NCBI GenBank assembly: GCA_007119175.1 | Contig: SKQC01000294.1 | Span: 1-32,480, forward strand | Length of the DNA: 32,480 nt | DNA from: Myxococcales bacterium | GTDB lineage: Bacteria; Myxococcota_A; Bradymonadia; Bradymonadales; Bradymonadaceae | Direction of reading: 5' to 3' | Shown here: positions 24,196 through 32,016 of the stretch, one piece after another | How the letters are laid out: every line of letters starts with the position of its first letter | Numbering within the stretch: position 1 is the first letter of the stretch | Position numbers and translations under genes: made by a program | The notes under the pieces: model-generated | The model's input: the letters and a program-made list of their open reading frames with translations, nothing else | Told to the model about the DNA's origin: nothing | The model's database searches: none

Positions 24196-25332
24196 TCAGA
24201 GGAATGGACGCAATTGATCGACGCGGTCCATGGCTCTTCGCTCGGCATCGGAGAGTTCGGCCTCGCCGAGGAGAGATGCCTTGTCGTCGGCCTGTCGGGC
24301 CAGATTCAGCACGCGCAGCAACTCTCGACGAGCACTTATTTGGTCGTCATCGAGCTCGCAGCGCGACAGCGATCGTCGGGGATCGAGGCGGCCGTCATTA
24401 TCGATGTAAATGGTTGTTTCCACCTCGCCCAGATGGAGTGTTTCGATGATGTCGGCCAATCCATCGGCACCGTCGGGAAGGCGGAGAACAAATACCGAAG
24501 TGAGCTGAGAGTCGGCGGTGGAGACCAGATGTCTTCCCAGGCGATCGATAATCGCCCCGACACCCTCGGAGCGCGATACTTGCGACGGTGTCCGCGCAGT
24601 GCGCTGAGGCGAGTGGAGGGTCGGAAGGTCGATCACGGCCAGTGCCTTCTCGCTGTCGCGGAGAACGGGAGCGAGGGCGATGACGAATTGAAGAGCGGCG
24701 ATCTGAGAGCGCAGCGAGGGTTCGCGGATAACCCGGAAAGGCGCGCGATCATCGACCTGTTCGCCCAATTCTGGTTTCTCATCGCCGGCGATGAGGAGGG
24801 CGTCCGGGGCCAGTGTCGCTTCGATCTTTTGGCAGAGGCGACGAGAGGGCTCGCCGTCGTCGGTGGTGTCGATAATTAGATTGACGCCTCCTGAGCAGAT
24901 CGGCGCCATGACGTCGAGGACGTCGACGCCGATTGCCAGCGGGAGGGGGGAGCCGTCGATCTCGGTCCACTCCGGAGTTGGCGGCCGCAAGAGAATATCG
25001 CCGTCGGCCATTGGACGAATCATCTGCGGACGGGGAACGATGGCCGCGTCCGTGGGAGCGGCAAACCCGGCGGGCTGACCGGTCGGCGCGGCAGAGACGT
25101 GGGGGCGGACCCAGTCGGGACGAAGCGGAAGCCAGGCATCGACGCGCCGTGCGCCGGCGTGGCGTTCGGTGACAGCGTATAGCGGCCCCCGGTCCTCGTC
25201 GTCCGTCAATGCGATTGCCGAGCCGATGGCGGGCAATTCGTCGCCGCAGTAGATGCGAAGTCGATCGCCGTCGACAGACTCCACGCGGGAGGCGGGAGGG
25301 CGGTAATTTTCGATGGCTTCTCGGTCGACCAT
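24196..25332 (-). CDS. ATP-synthase-type (V/A B-subunit-like) protein lacking the P-loop
   Basis: A 378-residue protein that follows the alpha/beta subunit plan of rotary and related ATPases. It has an N-terminal beta-barrel (VESVDGDRLRIYCGDELPAIGSAI), then GVDVLDVMAPICSGGVNLIID (136-156) where the P-loop should come, but the loop reads DTTDDGEPS with no GK[ST]. Further on are a Walker-B-like strand (LAVIDLP, 231-237), a block resembling the beta-subunit end (TTIYIDNDGRLDPRRSLSR, 306-324) and a C-terminus like that of V/A-type B subunits (LLGEAELSDAERR). It cannot bind ATP in the normal way. No catalytic partner is nearby. ATG 25332 follows GGAGACAGCGA. It is the last of three leftward genes. 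Confidence 0.65.
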   Translation of the reverse strand: MVDREAIENYRPPASRVESVDGDRLRIYCGDELPAIGSAIALTDDEDRGPLYAVTERHAGARRVDAWLPLRPDWVRPHVSAAPTGQPAGFAAPTDAAIVPRPQMIRPMADGDILLRPPTPEWTEIDGSPLPLAIGVDVLDVMAPICSGGVNLIIDTTDDGEPSRRLCQKIEATLAPDALLIAGDEKPELGEQVDDRAPFRVIREPSLRSQIAALQFVIALAPVLRDSEKALAVIDLPTLHSPQRTARTPSQVSRSEGVGAIIDRLGRHLVSTADSQLTSVFVLRLPDGADGLADIIETLHLGEVETTIYIDNDGRLDPRRSLSRCELDDDQISARRELLRVLNLARQADDKASLLGEAELSDAERRAMDRVDQLRPFL

Positions 25333-25372
25333 TCGCTGTCTCCGAAGGCGGGCAAAGAGCGATGGAAAAAGA

Positions 25373-25642
25373 CTACTCGCAGGCGGCGAGGTCGATGAGC
25401 CAGCCGAATTCGAGGAGCAATTCCTCGGCGACGATCTCCAGCGCTTCGTTGCGTTGATGGGTAAGGCGGGCCATGACGGCGAAGTCGCGAAAACCGCCAT
25501 CGTCGTCGGCGCCGTGAAAATGTTCTGGTGGCTCGGCGATGACGGTCAGCCCCTGTACGGATTGTTCGAGTTCTCGGAGTCGATTCAGCACCTGATCGTA
25601 GTCGGCCTGGCGTCGATCCGCTTTGACGATCCAGGTGGCCAA
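25373..25642 (-). CDS. Small hypothetical protein (89 aa), TTG start
   Basis: An 89-residue protein with a helical, acidic C-terminal half and a small N-terminal part (MATWIVKADRRQADYDQV). It belongs to no family I recognise. It starts with TTG at 25642, 1 bp after the upstream stop, with GAGGA about 5 bp before it, so translation is probably coupled to the preceding gene. It ends 40 bp before the ATPase-like gene. Its place between two conserved-looking genes argues for a real protein. An interaction with its neighbours is a guess. Confidence 0.6.
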   Translation of the reverse strand: MATWIVKADRRQADYDQVLNRLRELEQSVQGLTVIAEPPEHFHGADDDGGFRDFAVMARLTHQRNEALEIVAEELLLEFGWLIDLAACE

Positions 25643-25643
25643 C

Positions 25644-26744
25644 TCAGTCCTCGAGTTGCTCGGACAACTCGGCGGTCAGCTCCTCCTGGGTCGGGCTTTC
25701 GCCGTCATCGCGCTCTTCGAGGCGTTTCTCGGCCCACTCGCGCAGGCTCTTGGCCTTGTCGTCGAGGGCCTGCTTGAGAAAGTCGAGGCCCAGATATTTT
25801 TCGCCCAGAATATAGGCTCGTTTTCGCACGGAGGTGTCGGGAAGGCTGGCCGCTTTTTTGAGCAGATCCAGGCGGACTTCTTCCTCGATTTTCTCCCAGC
25901 GCTCATTGAGAAGATCGAGTGCCCCACTGGCGACATGATCGCCGCCGTGGCCGCGGACGGTATTGGGTTTGAGCAGTCGTTTTAAAAGCTCCAGCGGGTC
26001 TTTGCCGAGGCGGGCCAGCCACACCACGGCCAGTCGGCGCACACCGCCGGGCAAAAAGCGGATCGACAGCCGATCCTGCTCCTGGTCGCTGGTCTCTAGC
26101 GGGTGTTCGTAGCCGCCGCGGGGAAAGGGGATCGCCTCTTCGACGACGATCTGGCAGACCTCGCGCTTGAGGCTTTTATTCAGGACGTTCATCTCCATGA
26201 GGTGATTGAAGATGATGCGGCCCTGGGGGCCGATGGCCTCTTTGGCGGTGAGGATCATCAAGATCAGCTCGATCATCTCCTCGCGGTCGATCTGAGGATC
26301 TTTAAAGACCCCATCGCAGGCGGGGAGGATAAACTCGGTGGATTCCACGTAATTGTCGGTCAGCCGTGGCAGCCAGATGATCCCCTTGCGAAGTCCCAGG
26401 TAGTCCTGGTGACTCAACAGGCCGGCGTTGGCCAGCCAGGCGGTGAGCTGAAAGATTCCGGGGCCCGGCTCCTGGCCGCGTTCCAGGTGCATATTGACCT
26501 GAAGCACAGCATGGCACAGCTTTTCTTTGACGTGGGCGGAGATGCCGTCGGCGGCGACCACACTCTGGGCAAAGAGTCCCAGATAATAGGGGTATTGCAG
26601 ATATCGCCACAGGCGCTCGTCGGTTCCTCCGTCGCCGGGATAATCGGTGCCCTTGGACAAGGAGGCAGTGGCCATATCGATAAGGCGTGGAACTTCTTCG
26701 TCCGTGGCATCGAGGTGCCGCTTCAAAAAAATCCGGGTATTCAC
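25644..26744 (-). CDS. Helical-repeat-like protein, unknown function
   Basis: A 366-residue soluble protein starting at GTG 26744, with AAGGA upstream. It is rich in Leu/Ala helices and looks like an alpha-solenoid (HEAT-like), with repeated helix pairs such as PHVKEKLCHAVLQV-type segments and RLAVVWLARLGKDPLELLKRLL. The last 40 residues are highly charged. I recognise no catalytic motif. It is the first gene of the three-gene leftward cluster; a scaffold role for the P-loop-less ATPase-like protein is possible but untested. Confidence 0.65.
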   Translation of the reverse strand: MNTRIFLKRHLDATDEEVPRLIDMATASLSKGTDYPGDGGTDERLWRYLQYPYYLGLFAQSVVAADGISAHVKEKLCHAVLQVNMHLERGQEPGPGIFQLTAWLANAGLLSHQDYLGLRKGIIWLPRLTDNYVESTEFILPACDGVFKDPQIDREEMIELILMILTAKEAIGPQGRIIFNHLMEMNVLNKSLKREVCQIVVEEAIPFPRGGYEHPLETSDQEQDRLSIRFLPGGVRRLAVVWLARLGKDPLELLKRLLKPNTVRGHGGDHVASGALDLLNERWEKIEEEVRLDLLKKAASLPDTSVRKRAYILGEKYLGLDFLKQALDDKAKSLREWAEKRLEERDDGESPTQEELTAELSEQLED

Positions 26745-27112
26745 GGGGGTATCCTTACTTCGCGTAAAAAAACGACCTTGTGGGGTGCGCGGTTCGGTGC
26801 GGCCCGAGGCAAAGACAGTGGCTGAACTTGCGCGACCGCGCTATCGCCGAATACAACGGGTTAGCGTCGGAAATTATTCGCGGGAATGGCCCCGTCATCG
26901 CGGTATCGGGAACGGTCAATCAATGGAAGCTCCGACATAGCATGAGTGCTCGGACGTGGCAACCAGTCGCGGGACAGCGCATGGGACGGCCGTATGCCGA
27001 AGCTAGTCAGTGCCGAGCTGAGACCATTAGTCTGTGAGCGGTGGAAGAATGACGTCGGTCTGTTACGTTGAGAAGTGAGGTTTCCAAATCACAGCGCACC
27101 GCCGAGGTGAAG
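26745..27112. other. 368-bp divergent gene-free region
   Basis: No gene, repeat or strong hairpin is apparent here. A possible rightward promoter is TTGCGC (26828-26833) with TACAAC (26852-26857) 18 bp on. The region separates the leftward cluster from the rightward membrane protein. Confidence 0.4.
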
Positions 27113-27832
27113 ATGAGTCAAGGAGAAGAGGGTGGGCCGGAGCAAATTGGGCAGGATGAGGAACTGGATTCGGCGATGGGCGAAATCCACGCCGCCGAGC
27201 GAGCGCGAAAGCTTCGCACAGTCATCGTGGGCGCGGTCGTCCTGGTGTTGGTAGGTGGCTTATTTTACGTCATCGCTCAGTATAGCGAGGACTTTTTTCG
27301 GCCCAATATCGATGTCGACGAAGGGGAGATGGAATTATTGGAGGACACCGGCGATCCGGTCTGTCGGGGGATGATTGCCGAGGTCTACGAGGTGGCCGAG
27401 GATTTCGGACAGCGCGAATTAGAATTCGAAGATGAGATCTGGGGAGACGACGAGGAGGCCTTAGACCAGCTCGGAGAGACGGCGACGGCGTTTCGCTCGC
27501 GTCTCGAAAGGCTGAGCCATGATATCGACGACGCCGTCTTTCGCGAGGAGGGGATCGCCGGTCATCCCCCGGTGCCCGATCAGGTCCGGGAGTGGTTTGA
27601 AAATATGGACAATGAATTTCGGATCCTGGAGGAGATGGCTGAGCGACGCCTCAAGAAAGTGCGCGACGAGGAGGTTGCAGAGCGTGGAGGGCTGTGGGAG
27701 GAACCGGAGGAATTGCGCGATACCGTCTTGATGACGATCGACGAGAATTTCGAGGAGTTTCGCGTATGGGTTGCTCGCGGTGGGCATCCCTGTGGAGCGC
27801 CGCCGGAGGGAGTCGAACCCTGGCAGGAGTAA
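27113..27832 (+). CDS. Single-pass acidic membrane protein, unknown function
   Basis: A 239-residue protein. An acidic cytoplasmic N-terminus of about 45 residues is followed by one transmembrane helix (VIVGAVVLVLVGGLFYVIAQY) and an extracytoplasmic acidic, helical domain with two cysteines (CRGMIAEV near the start, HPCGAPPEG near the end). No family is recognised. ATG 27113 has GAGGTGA just upstream; a TTG extension to 27068 is unlikely. It lies 94 bp before the IgGFc-binding-like lipoprotein, in the same direction, so the two may be cotranscribed. Confidence 0.7.
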   Translation: MSQGEEGGPEQIGQDEELDSAMGEIHAAERARKLRTVIVGAVVLVLVGGLFYVIAQYSEDFFRPNIDVDEGEMELLEDTGDPVCRGMIAEVYEVAEDFGQRELEFEDEIWGDDEEALDQLGETATAFRSRLERLSHDIDDAVFREEGIAGHPPVPDQVREWFENMDNEFRILEEMAERRLKKVRDEEVAERGGLWEEPEELRDTVLMTIDENFEEFRVWVARGGHPCGAPPEGVEPWQE

Positions 27833-27926
27833 GAGATAAGAAGCCTCCGATTCGGCGTTGGAATCGCGGCGAGGCCTCCCCTACCATATGCGTTCCCGCG
27901 ATCTGGACCGATTTTTGAGGTATTCG

Positions 27927-30035
27927 ATGACAGTGGCAAAATTTCTAAATCTACGTGTGTACGTCCTGATTTCGGCAATCGCTTTGGTCTTCGCCATCGC
28001 CGGTTGCAGTGAGGACGAAAACGGTGTGGGAGTAGCAGATGCGGGCGATGTCGGCGACGGCGGCCTCGATGCCGACCCGGAGGATGTGGAAGATGCCGAC
28101 GAGCCGGAAGTGATTTGTGAGCCCGGCGAGATCGTCAATTGTCCCGGCGAGGAATTATCGGCCACCGAAGTGTGCAATTCCCAGGGGACCGGAGTTGAAC
28201 CGTCGGAATGTCCGGGTACCGCTTTATGTCGAGATGAAATGTGCGTCAGCGTCACCTGCACGCCCGGATCGGGGCGGTGCGAGTCCGAAGACCAGCCCCA
28301 GACTTGCGTGTCTGACGGCGAGGGTGATTACGAATACGTCGACGATGAACCCTGCGACGAGGGCACGAATTGCGAGGCCGGCACGTGCCTCGATCGCTGC
28401 GGACTTGCGGAATTGACCGATGATTATGTGGGGTGTGAGTACTGGGCGGTGGAGACCGATAACGAGTTGATTCACAGCGATGAGGACGGCAACCCGACGG
28501 TCGATCCCGAACATCGGCCGCCGTTTGCGGTGGTATTGGCCAATACCCAGACCGACCTGGTGGCTCAGGTCAGTGTCGACGGGCCCGACGGAGAACTCGC
28601 GGAGTCCATCCCCGAGCGCGAGGTGCATTCCCACCGGCTCAACCCGGGCGACGAATGGGTGACGGTGTACTCGGAGACCGTCGATGCCGAGGGCAATCGC
28701 ATCGGTGGCCCACACGCCGGACCGATCGAGGATATCGAGCTTCCCCCGGGGGCGACGCTGACATTATTATTGCCCAATCAGACCATTCCATTTGGGGAGA
28801 CCACGGTGACGCAGACCGCCTATCGGGTCGAGTCGTCGGAGCCCGTGGTGGCCTATCAATTCAATCCCTTCTGCTGCAATTACAACTACACCAACGATGC
28901 CAGCTTATTGCTGCCGAGCAGTGCACTAACCCAAGATTATATGATGATGAGCCACGCCGTATGGGCTGGAGGTTCGATGAGTCGACTCCCCGATCCCCGC
29001 TCGCCGACGCTGTCGGTGGTGGCCATGGAGGACGAGACGAATGTGGAAGTGCAGCTTCGCCCATCGGCCTCGGCAGATCAGAGCTTTCAGGATCAGTTGT
29101 ATCTGCCGCGACCGGGCGACGATATTATCGGTCCCGATGCCGAGGGGAGGCTGACTGTGACCCTCGATAAGCACGAGGTATTTAATGTCGCCGCCGGCGG
29201 AGCGCAACCGGTGGTCGACATGACGGGAGCCCGCGTGGTGACCGACAAACCGGTGGCGGCATTCGGTGCCCATACGTGCACGAACGTCCCCTTTACGGAA
29301 TCGGCCTGTGACCATATTGAATCTCAGTTATTTCCGCTCGAGACCTGGGCCACCGACTTTGTGGCTGCCCCCCACAAGATTCGAAATCCCGACGCCGACT
29401 CCACATCGCGCGAGGGAACTTATTGGAAGTTTGTGGCCCGCGAAGACGATACGGTAATCCACGCCGGCACCTCGATTGCCCGCGGCGACGTGTTGCCGCC
29501 CAGCGGAGAAGGAGTGCCCCATTGCGATGACTACGCCGACGATGCCGAGGAGGGCAGCTTCGAGCTGCAAGAGGGTCAGTATTGCGAATTTGGCACTCGC
29601 CACCCATTTACCGTTCAGTCGGCGCGGCCGATCTCAATCGCCGGCTTTATGAGCGGACAAAATACGGTCTTCGATCAGGTCGACTGGGGCGACCACGCCG
29701 GCGATCCGTCGATGTATCTCGTGCCCCCACAGGATCAATTTCGAATCTCCTATACCTTTTTGACGCCGCCGACGTATCACGTCAGCTATATCACGGTGAT
29801 CATTGCCGAGGGCTTTGATCTGACGCTCGATGGCGAGAGCATCGATCCCAAGGAGCACGACTACGAAAAAGTCGACGACAGCAACTGGCTGATCTCACAT
29901 ATCGAAGTCGAACCGGGGCCCCACCAGATCGAGGCCAATTCGCCGTTCGGGCTCGTCGTATACGGATACGACAACTACGTGTCCTACTCGTATACGGGCG
30001 GCCTCGATCTGACTAAGCTCAATCCTCTAAATTAG
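27927..30035 (+). CDS. IgGFc-binding-like surface lipoprotein
   Basis: A 702-residue lipoprotein. The signal ends in the lipobox FAIAGC (lipidated Cys27). A linker of Asp/Gly/Val/Glu (about 30-65) typical of Myxococcota surface lipoproteins follows, then a cysteine-rich segment of about 110 residues with many CxxG-type spacings, then a large beta-rich domain (about 185-700). Blocks such as AYQFNPFCCNYNYTNDASLLLP, GGAQPVVDMTGARV and PVAAFGAHTCTNVP fit the IgGFc-binding protein N-terminal domain, also common in myxobacterial lipoproteins. The ligand is unknown. ATG 27927 follows GAGGTATTCG; upstream in-frame starts lack signals. No terminator is seen in the 17 bp before the convergent gene. Confidence 0.85.
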   Translation: MTVAKFLNLRVYVLISAIALVFAIAGCSEDENGVGVADAGDVGDGGLDADPEDVEDADEPEVICEPGEIVNCPGEELSATEVCNSQGTGVEPSECPGTALCRDEMCVSVTCTPGSGRCESEDQPQTCVSDGEGDYEYVDDEPCDEGTNCEAGTCLDRCGLAELTDDYVGCEYWAVETDNELIHSDEDGNPTVDPEHRPPFAVVLANTQTDLVAQVSVDGPDGELAESIPEREVHSHRLNPGDEWVTVYSETVDAEGNRIGGPHAGPIEDIELPPGATLTLLLPNQTIPFGETTVTQTAYRVESSEPVVAYQFNPFCCNYNYTNDASLLLPSSALTQDYMMMSHAVWAGGSMSRLPDPRSPTLSVVAMEDETNVEVQLRPSASADQSFQDQLYLPRPGDDIIGPDAEGRLTVTLDKHEVFNVAAGGAQPVVDMTGARVVTDKPVAAFGAHTCTNVPFTESACDHIESQLFPLETWATDFVAAPHKIRNPDADSTSREGTYWKFVAREDDTVIHAGTSIARGDVLPPSGEGVPHCDDYADDAEEGSFELQEGQYCEFGTRHPFTVQSARPISIAGFMSGQNTVFDQVDWGDHAGDPSMYLVPPQDQFRISYTFLTPPTYHVSYITVIIAEGFDLTLDGESIDPKEHDYEKVDDSNWLISHIEVEPGPHQIEANSPFGLVVYGYDNYVSYSYTGGLDLTKLNPLN

Positions 30036-30051
30036 CAGGCGGCGGGAAATC

Positions 30052-30474
30052 TCAAGCCGCCGGGCGCTCGTCGAAGATCCGGCGCACGCCGGTGATCGCC
30101 CGGTAAAGGCTGACGTCGCGATAGACGCCGGGCCGCCCCACCAGGGTCAGATATAGCTGTTGGCCCTCCATGACAAATTGACGCACATGCAGGGAGTCGA
30201 CGGTGATCGTCGGGACCACGGTGCCGATGCGCGACAGGACCTGGCGGCGGTAGCGTCCGGCCACGGATCGGGCGAGCACCGGCGCGTAGGCGGCGAGCAC
30301 GTTCGACTCGTGGATATCGCCGGCTTGAGCGATCACGAGACCGCGGGCGTCACCGAGTGTGAAGTTGTGAAGATTTTCCCGCTCGAAGATATGTTCGAGC
30401 TGGTAAGTCAGCGCCGTAAGTGGTTGATCGCTGCGGCGTTGACGGCGATTGGGGACAAAGGTTGATACGGTCAT
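30052..30474 (-). CDS. Small Roadblock/LC7-like protein
   Basis: A 140-residue protein; the middle (FTLGDARGLVIAQAGDIHES, then LAAYAPVLAR) resembles the Roadblock/LC7 fold used by GTPase regulators such as MglB. The N-terminus is basic and Gln-rich. ATG 30474 follows AAGGAGTGGATT. It sits alone on the minus strand, with no MglA-type GTPase in the window. The match is partial, so the family is tentative. A rightward terminator lies directly upstream of its start, so antisense RNA from the lipoprotein gene may cover it. Confidence 0.6.
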   Translation of the reverse strand: MTVSTFVPNRRQRRSDQPLTALTYQLEHIFERENLHNFTLGDARGLVIAQAGDIHESNVLAAYAPVLARSVAGRYRRQVLSRIGTVVPTITVDSLHVRQFVMEGQQLYLTLVGRPGVYRDVSLYRAITGVRRIFDERPAA

Positions 30475-30501
30475 AATCCACTCCTTGGATTCGAAATACC
30501 G

Positions 30502-30547
30502 GGGCCGAGCCAGCATATAAGGTGCCGGCTCGGCCCGGGCTTTTTTT
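30502..30547 (+). terminator. Rightward terminator beyond the Roadblock-like gene
   Basis: GGGCCGAGCC (30502-30511) pairs with GGCTCGGCCC (30527-30536), followed by GGGC and TTTTTTT. It points right, although the gene just left of it is leftward. The nearest rightward gene without its own terminator is the lipoprotein ending at 30035. On the minus strand the same hairpin lies in the leader of the Roadblock-like gene. Confidence 0.7.
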
Positions 30548-30656
30548 AGCACTGGTCGTCGTGCGGTATCGATCCCGTCCGTGGGACCTGATTTTTGCCC
30601 GGCGTGATGCGAGTTCATCCTTGAACTCAACGGCCGGGGCGCCATCCTTGGCGACC

Positions 30657-30689
30657 TGCAACGACGTCGGTGCACCGTGCAACGACGTC
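30657..30689. promoter_or_regulatory. Operator-like direct repeat and palindrome
   Basis: TGCAACGACGTC occurs at 30657-30668 and 30678-30689, 21 bp (two helical turns) apart. The first copy extends to TGCAACGACGTCGGTGCA, an 18-bp palindrome around GACGTC with one mismatched pair in each half. This is the usual layout of a dimeric regulator's binding site, about 120 bp upstream of the candidate promoter. Confidence 0.5.
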
Positions 30690-30782
30690 AGAATACGGTG
30701 GATGTAGGTGTGCGCAAGAAAATTTGTCGCCATCGCATATATCCAGGGGGGGCCTGTGGGTCATACGCCCCTTTTTCTGCGG

Positions 30783-30791
30783 TGTTAAAAT
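30783..30791 (+). promoter_or_regulatory. Candidate extended -10 promoter of the barrel-protein gene
   Basis: TGTTAAAAT is an extended -10 (TG-n-TAAAAT). No good -35 is seen. Transcription would start near 30798, giving a leader of about 105 nt that contains the hairpin at 30838-30870 (GTGCCT/AGGCAC with inner CGCC/GGCG). An alternative TTGACT (30825-30830) has only a weak -10. Confidence 0.4.
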
Positions 30792-30837
30792 CCCAACGAT
30801 CTCGTGTGGAACGCAGCTTGCATTTTGACTGGTCACC

Positions 30838-30870
30838 GTGCCTGCAATAACGCCCATCAGGCGTAGGCAC
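30838..30870 (+). repeat. Hairpin in the leader of the barrel-protein gene
   Basis: GTGCCT (30838-30843) pairs with AGGCAC (30865-30870), and CGCC (30851-30854) with GGCG (30860-30863). It lies about 35 bp before the start, without a T-run. Confidence 0.45.
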
Positions 30871-30903
30871 TTTGCTGATGTCCACTGAATGCGAGAGAAC
30901 ACG

Positions 30904-32007
30904 ATGATTAGAAAGAACAAAATCCCGGTCGCCCTGGCGGCTGTACTATTATTATGTATTCCCACCACTGCGTCCGCCCAGGACGGTGTCGACGCTGTCG
31001 ACGAGGGCGCCGAGGGCGCCGAGGACCTGGTTGCCGAGGAATTGGAAGCCGGTGACGACGAGCGACCCTGGTCGGTCTCCGGATCGTCGACGCTATACGC
31101 CTATCAGGGGCTTTTCGTATCGGTCGCCAATGATTCGCAATACGCCGGTGAGGTCGATGACGGCTCCGGGGCCTATAATCTCGCCGTTTTGGTCTCCACC
31201 ATTGATCCGAGTTACCAGTGGGGTGATTTCACGTTCGCAGGCCAGATTCGCTACGACCAGAATCTGACGGCGGCCGGTGGAATCAACGAACCCTATGAGG
31301 GACGGTTTCAGGATATCAATTTCTCCGCCGCCCATTCCGGTTATAGCCACGAGGGCACGGGGATTACTGTGGCCCCGTCGTTTGGGCTGGCATTGCCTAC
31401 TAGTTCGCGGGCTCGGGCGATGACCATGATCGCCTCCACTTCTCTCGGGGCGCGTCTGTCGCGCACCTTTTTCGACAATTTAACGCTTTCTTACGGGCTG
31501 ACTGGCTCCCGGACCTTTCATCGCTATACCTCGCCGGTCATGAACATCGATGAGGTAGGTGAGGAAAATGCCCATTTTCGAAGCGACGGTGCCGAGGCCG
31601 TGGAACCGGGTCGGTTTGCCGTGGCCGGCATTAATACTCCCTGGGGGCTTGTACACAGTCTGGCGGCCAATATGGCGTTCTCCGACCGGCTTACGACGAC
31701 AATCAGCTTCGGGCTCAGCACGGGCTGGAGTTATAATGTGGCCAGAGATGATGAATATGCCTCCGAATACCAATGCTCCGGCCGCTGTGCGGGACGAAGT
31801 GCCAACGGCCGCTCCGCTCAACTGTCGAGCGGTTCCGTAGTCGTCGACTATACGCTCAACGACAACCTCGACATCAGCGCGGGTATCGGCAGCGTTCAGC
31901 CGCCGAAGAAGGCGAATAATCAGAGCTACAACTTCCCCTTCTGGAATTTTTCGGGAGCTGCGGCGAATTACTCCTCGCTATCACTCGGCGTGACCGGTAG
32001 CTATTGA
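30904..32007 (+). CDS. Probable outer-membrane beta-barrel protein
   Basis: A 367-residue protein with a Sec signal peptide (MIRKNKIPVALAAVLLLCIPTTASA, then QDG). An acidic linker (VDAVDEGAEGAEDLVAEE) is followed by about 310 residues of alternating aromatic and polar strands, many ending in Gly/Tyr, and a C-terminal aromatic strand (SLSLGVTGSY). This suggests an outer-membrane barrel, perhaps a transporter-like protein, but no family is recognised. ATG 30904 is chosen for the signal peptide, with GAGAGAA upstream; ATG 30889 is possible. It ends 9 bp from the convergent peptidase. Confidence 0.7.
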   Translation: MIRKNKIPVALAAVLLLCIPTTASAQDGVDAVDEGAEGAEDLVAEELEAGDDERPWSVSGSSTLYAYQGLFVSVANDSQYAGEVDDGSGAYNLAVLVSTIDPSYQWGDFTFAGQIRYDQNLTAAGGINEPYEGRFQDINFSAAHSGYSHEGTGITVAPSFGLALPTSSRARAMTMIASTSLGARLSRTFFDNLTLSYGLTGSRTFHRYTSPVMNIDEVGEENAHFRSDGAEAVEPGRFAVAGINTPWGLVHSLAANMAFSDRLTTTISFGLSTGWSYNVARDDEYASEYQCSGRCAGRSANGRSAQLSSGSVVVDYTLNDNLDISAGIGSVQPPKKANNQSYNFPFWNFSGAAANYSSLSLGVTGSY

Positions 32008-32016
32008 GTGTTTGCG

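Larger units (their letters stand above)
30475..30903. other. 429-bp control region between divergent genes
   Basis: Apart from the terminator at 30502-30547, this region contains a near-perfect palindrome and direct repeat (30657-30689), an extended -10 promoter (30783-30791) and a long leader hairpin (30838-30870). No gene is evident. Confidence 0.5.
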
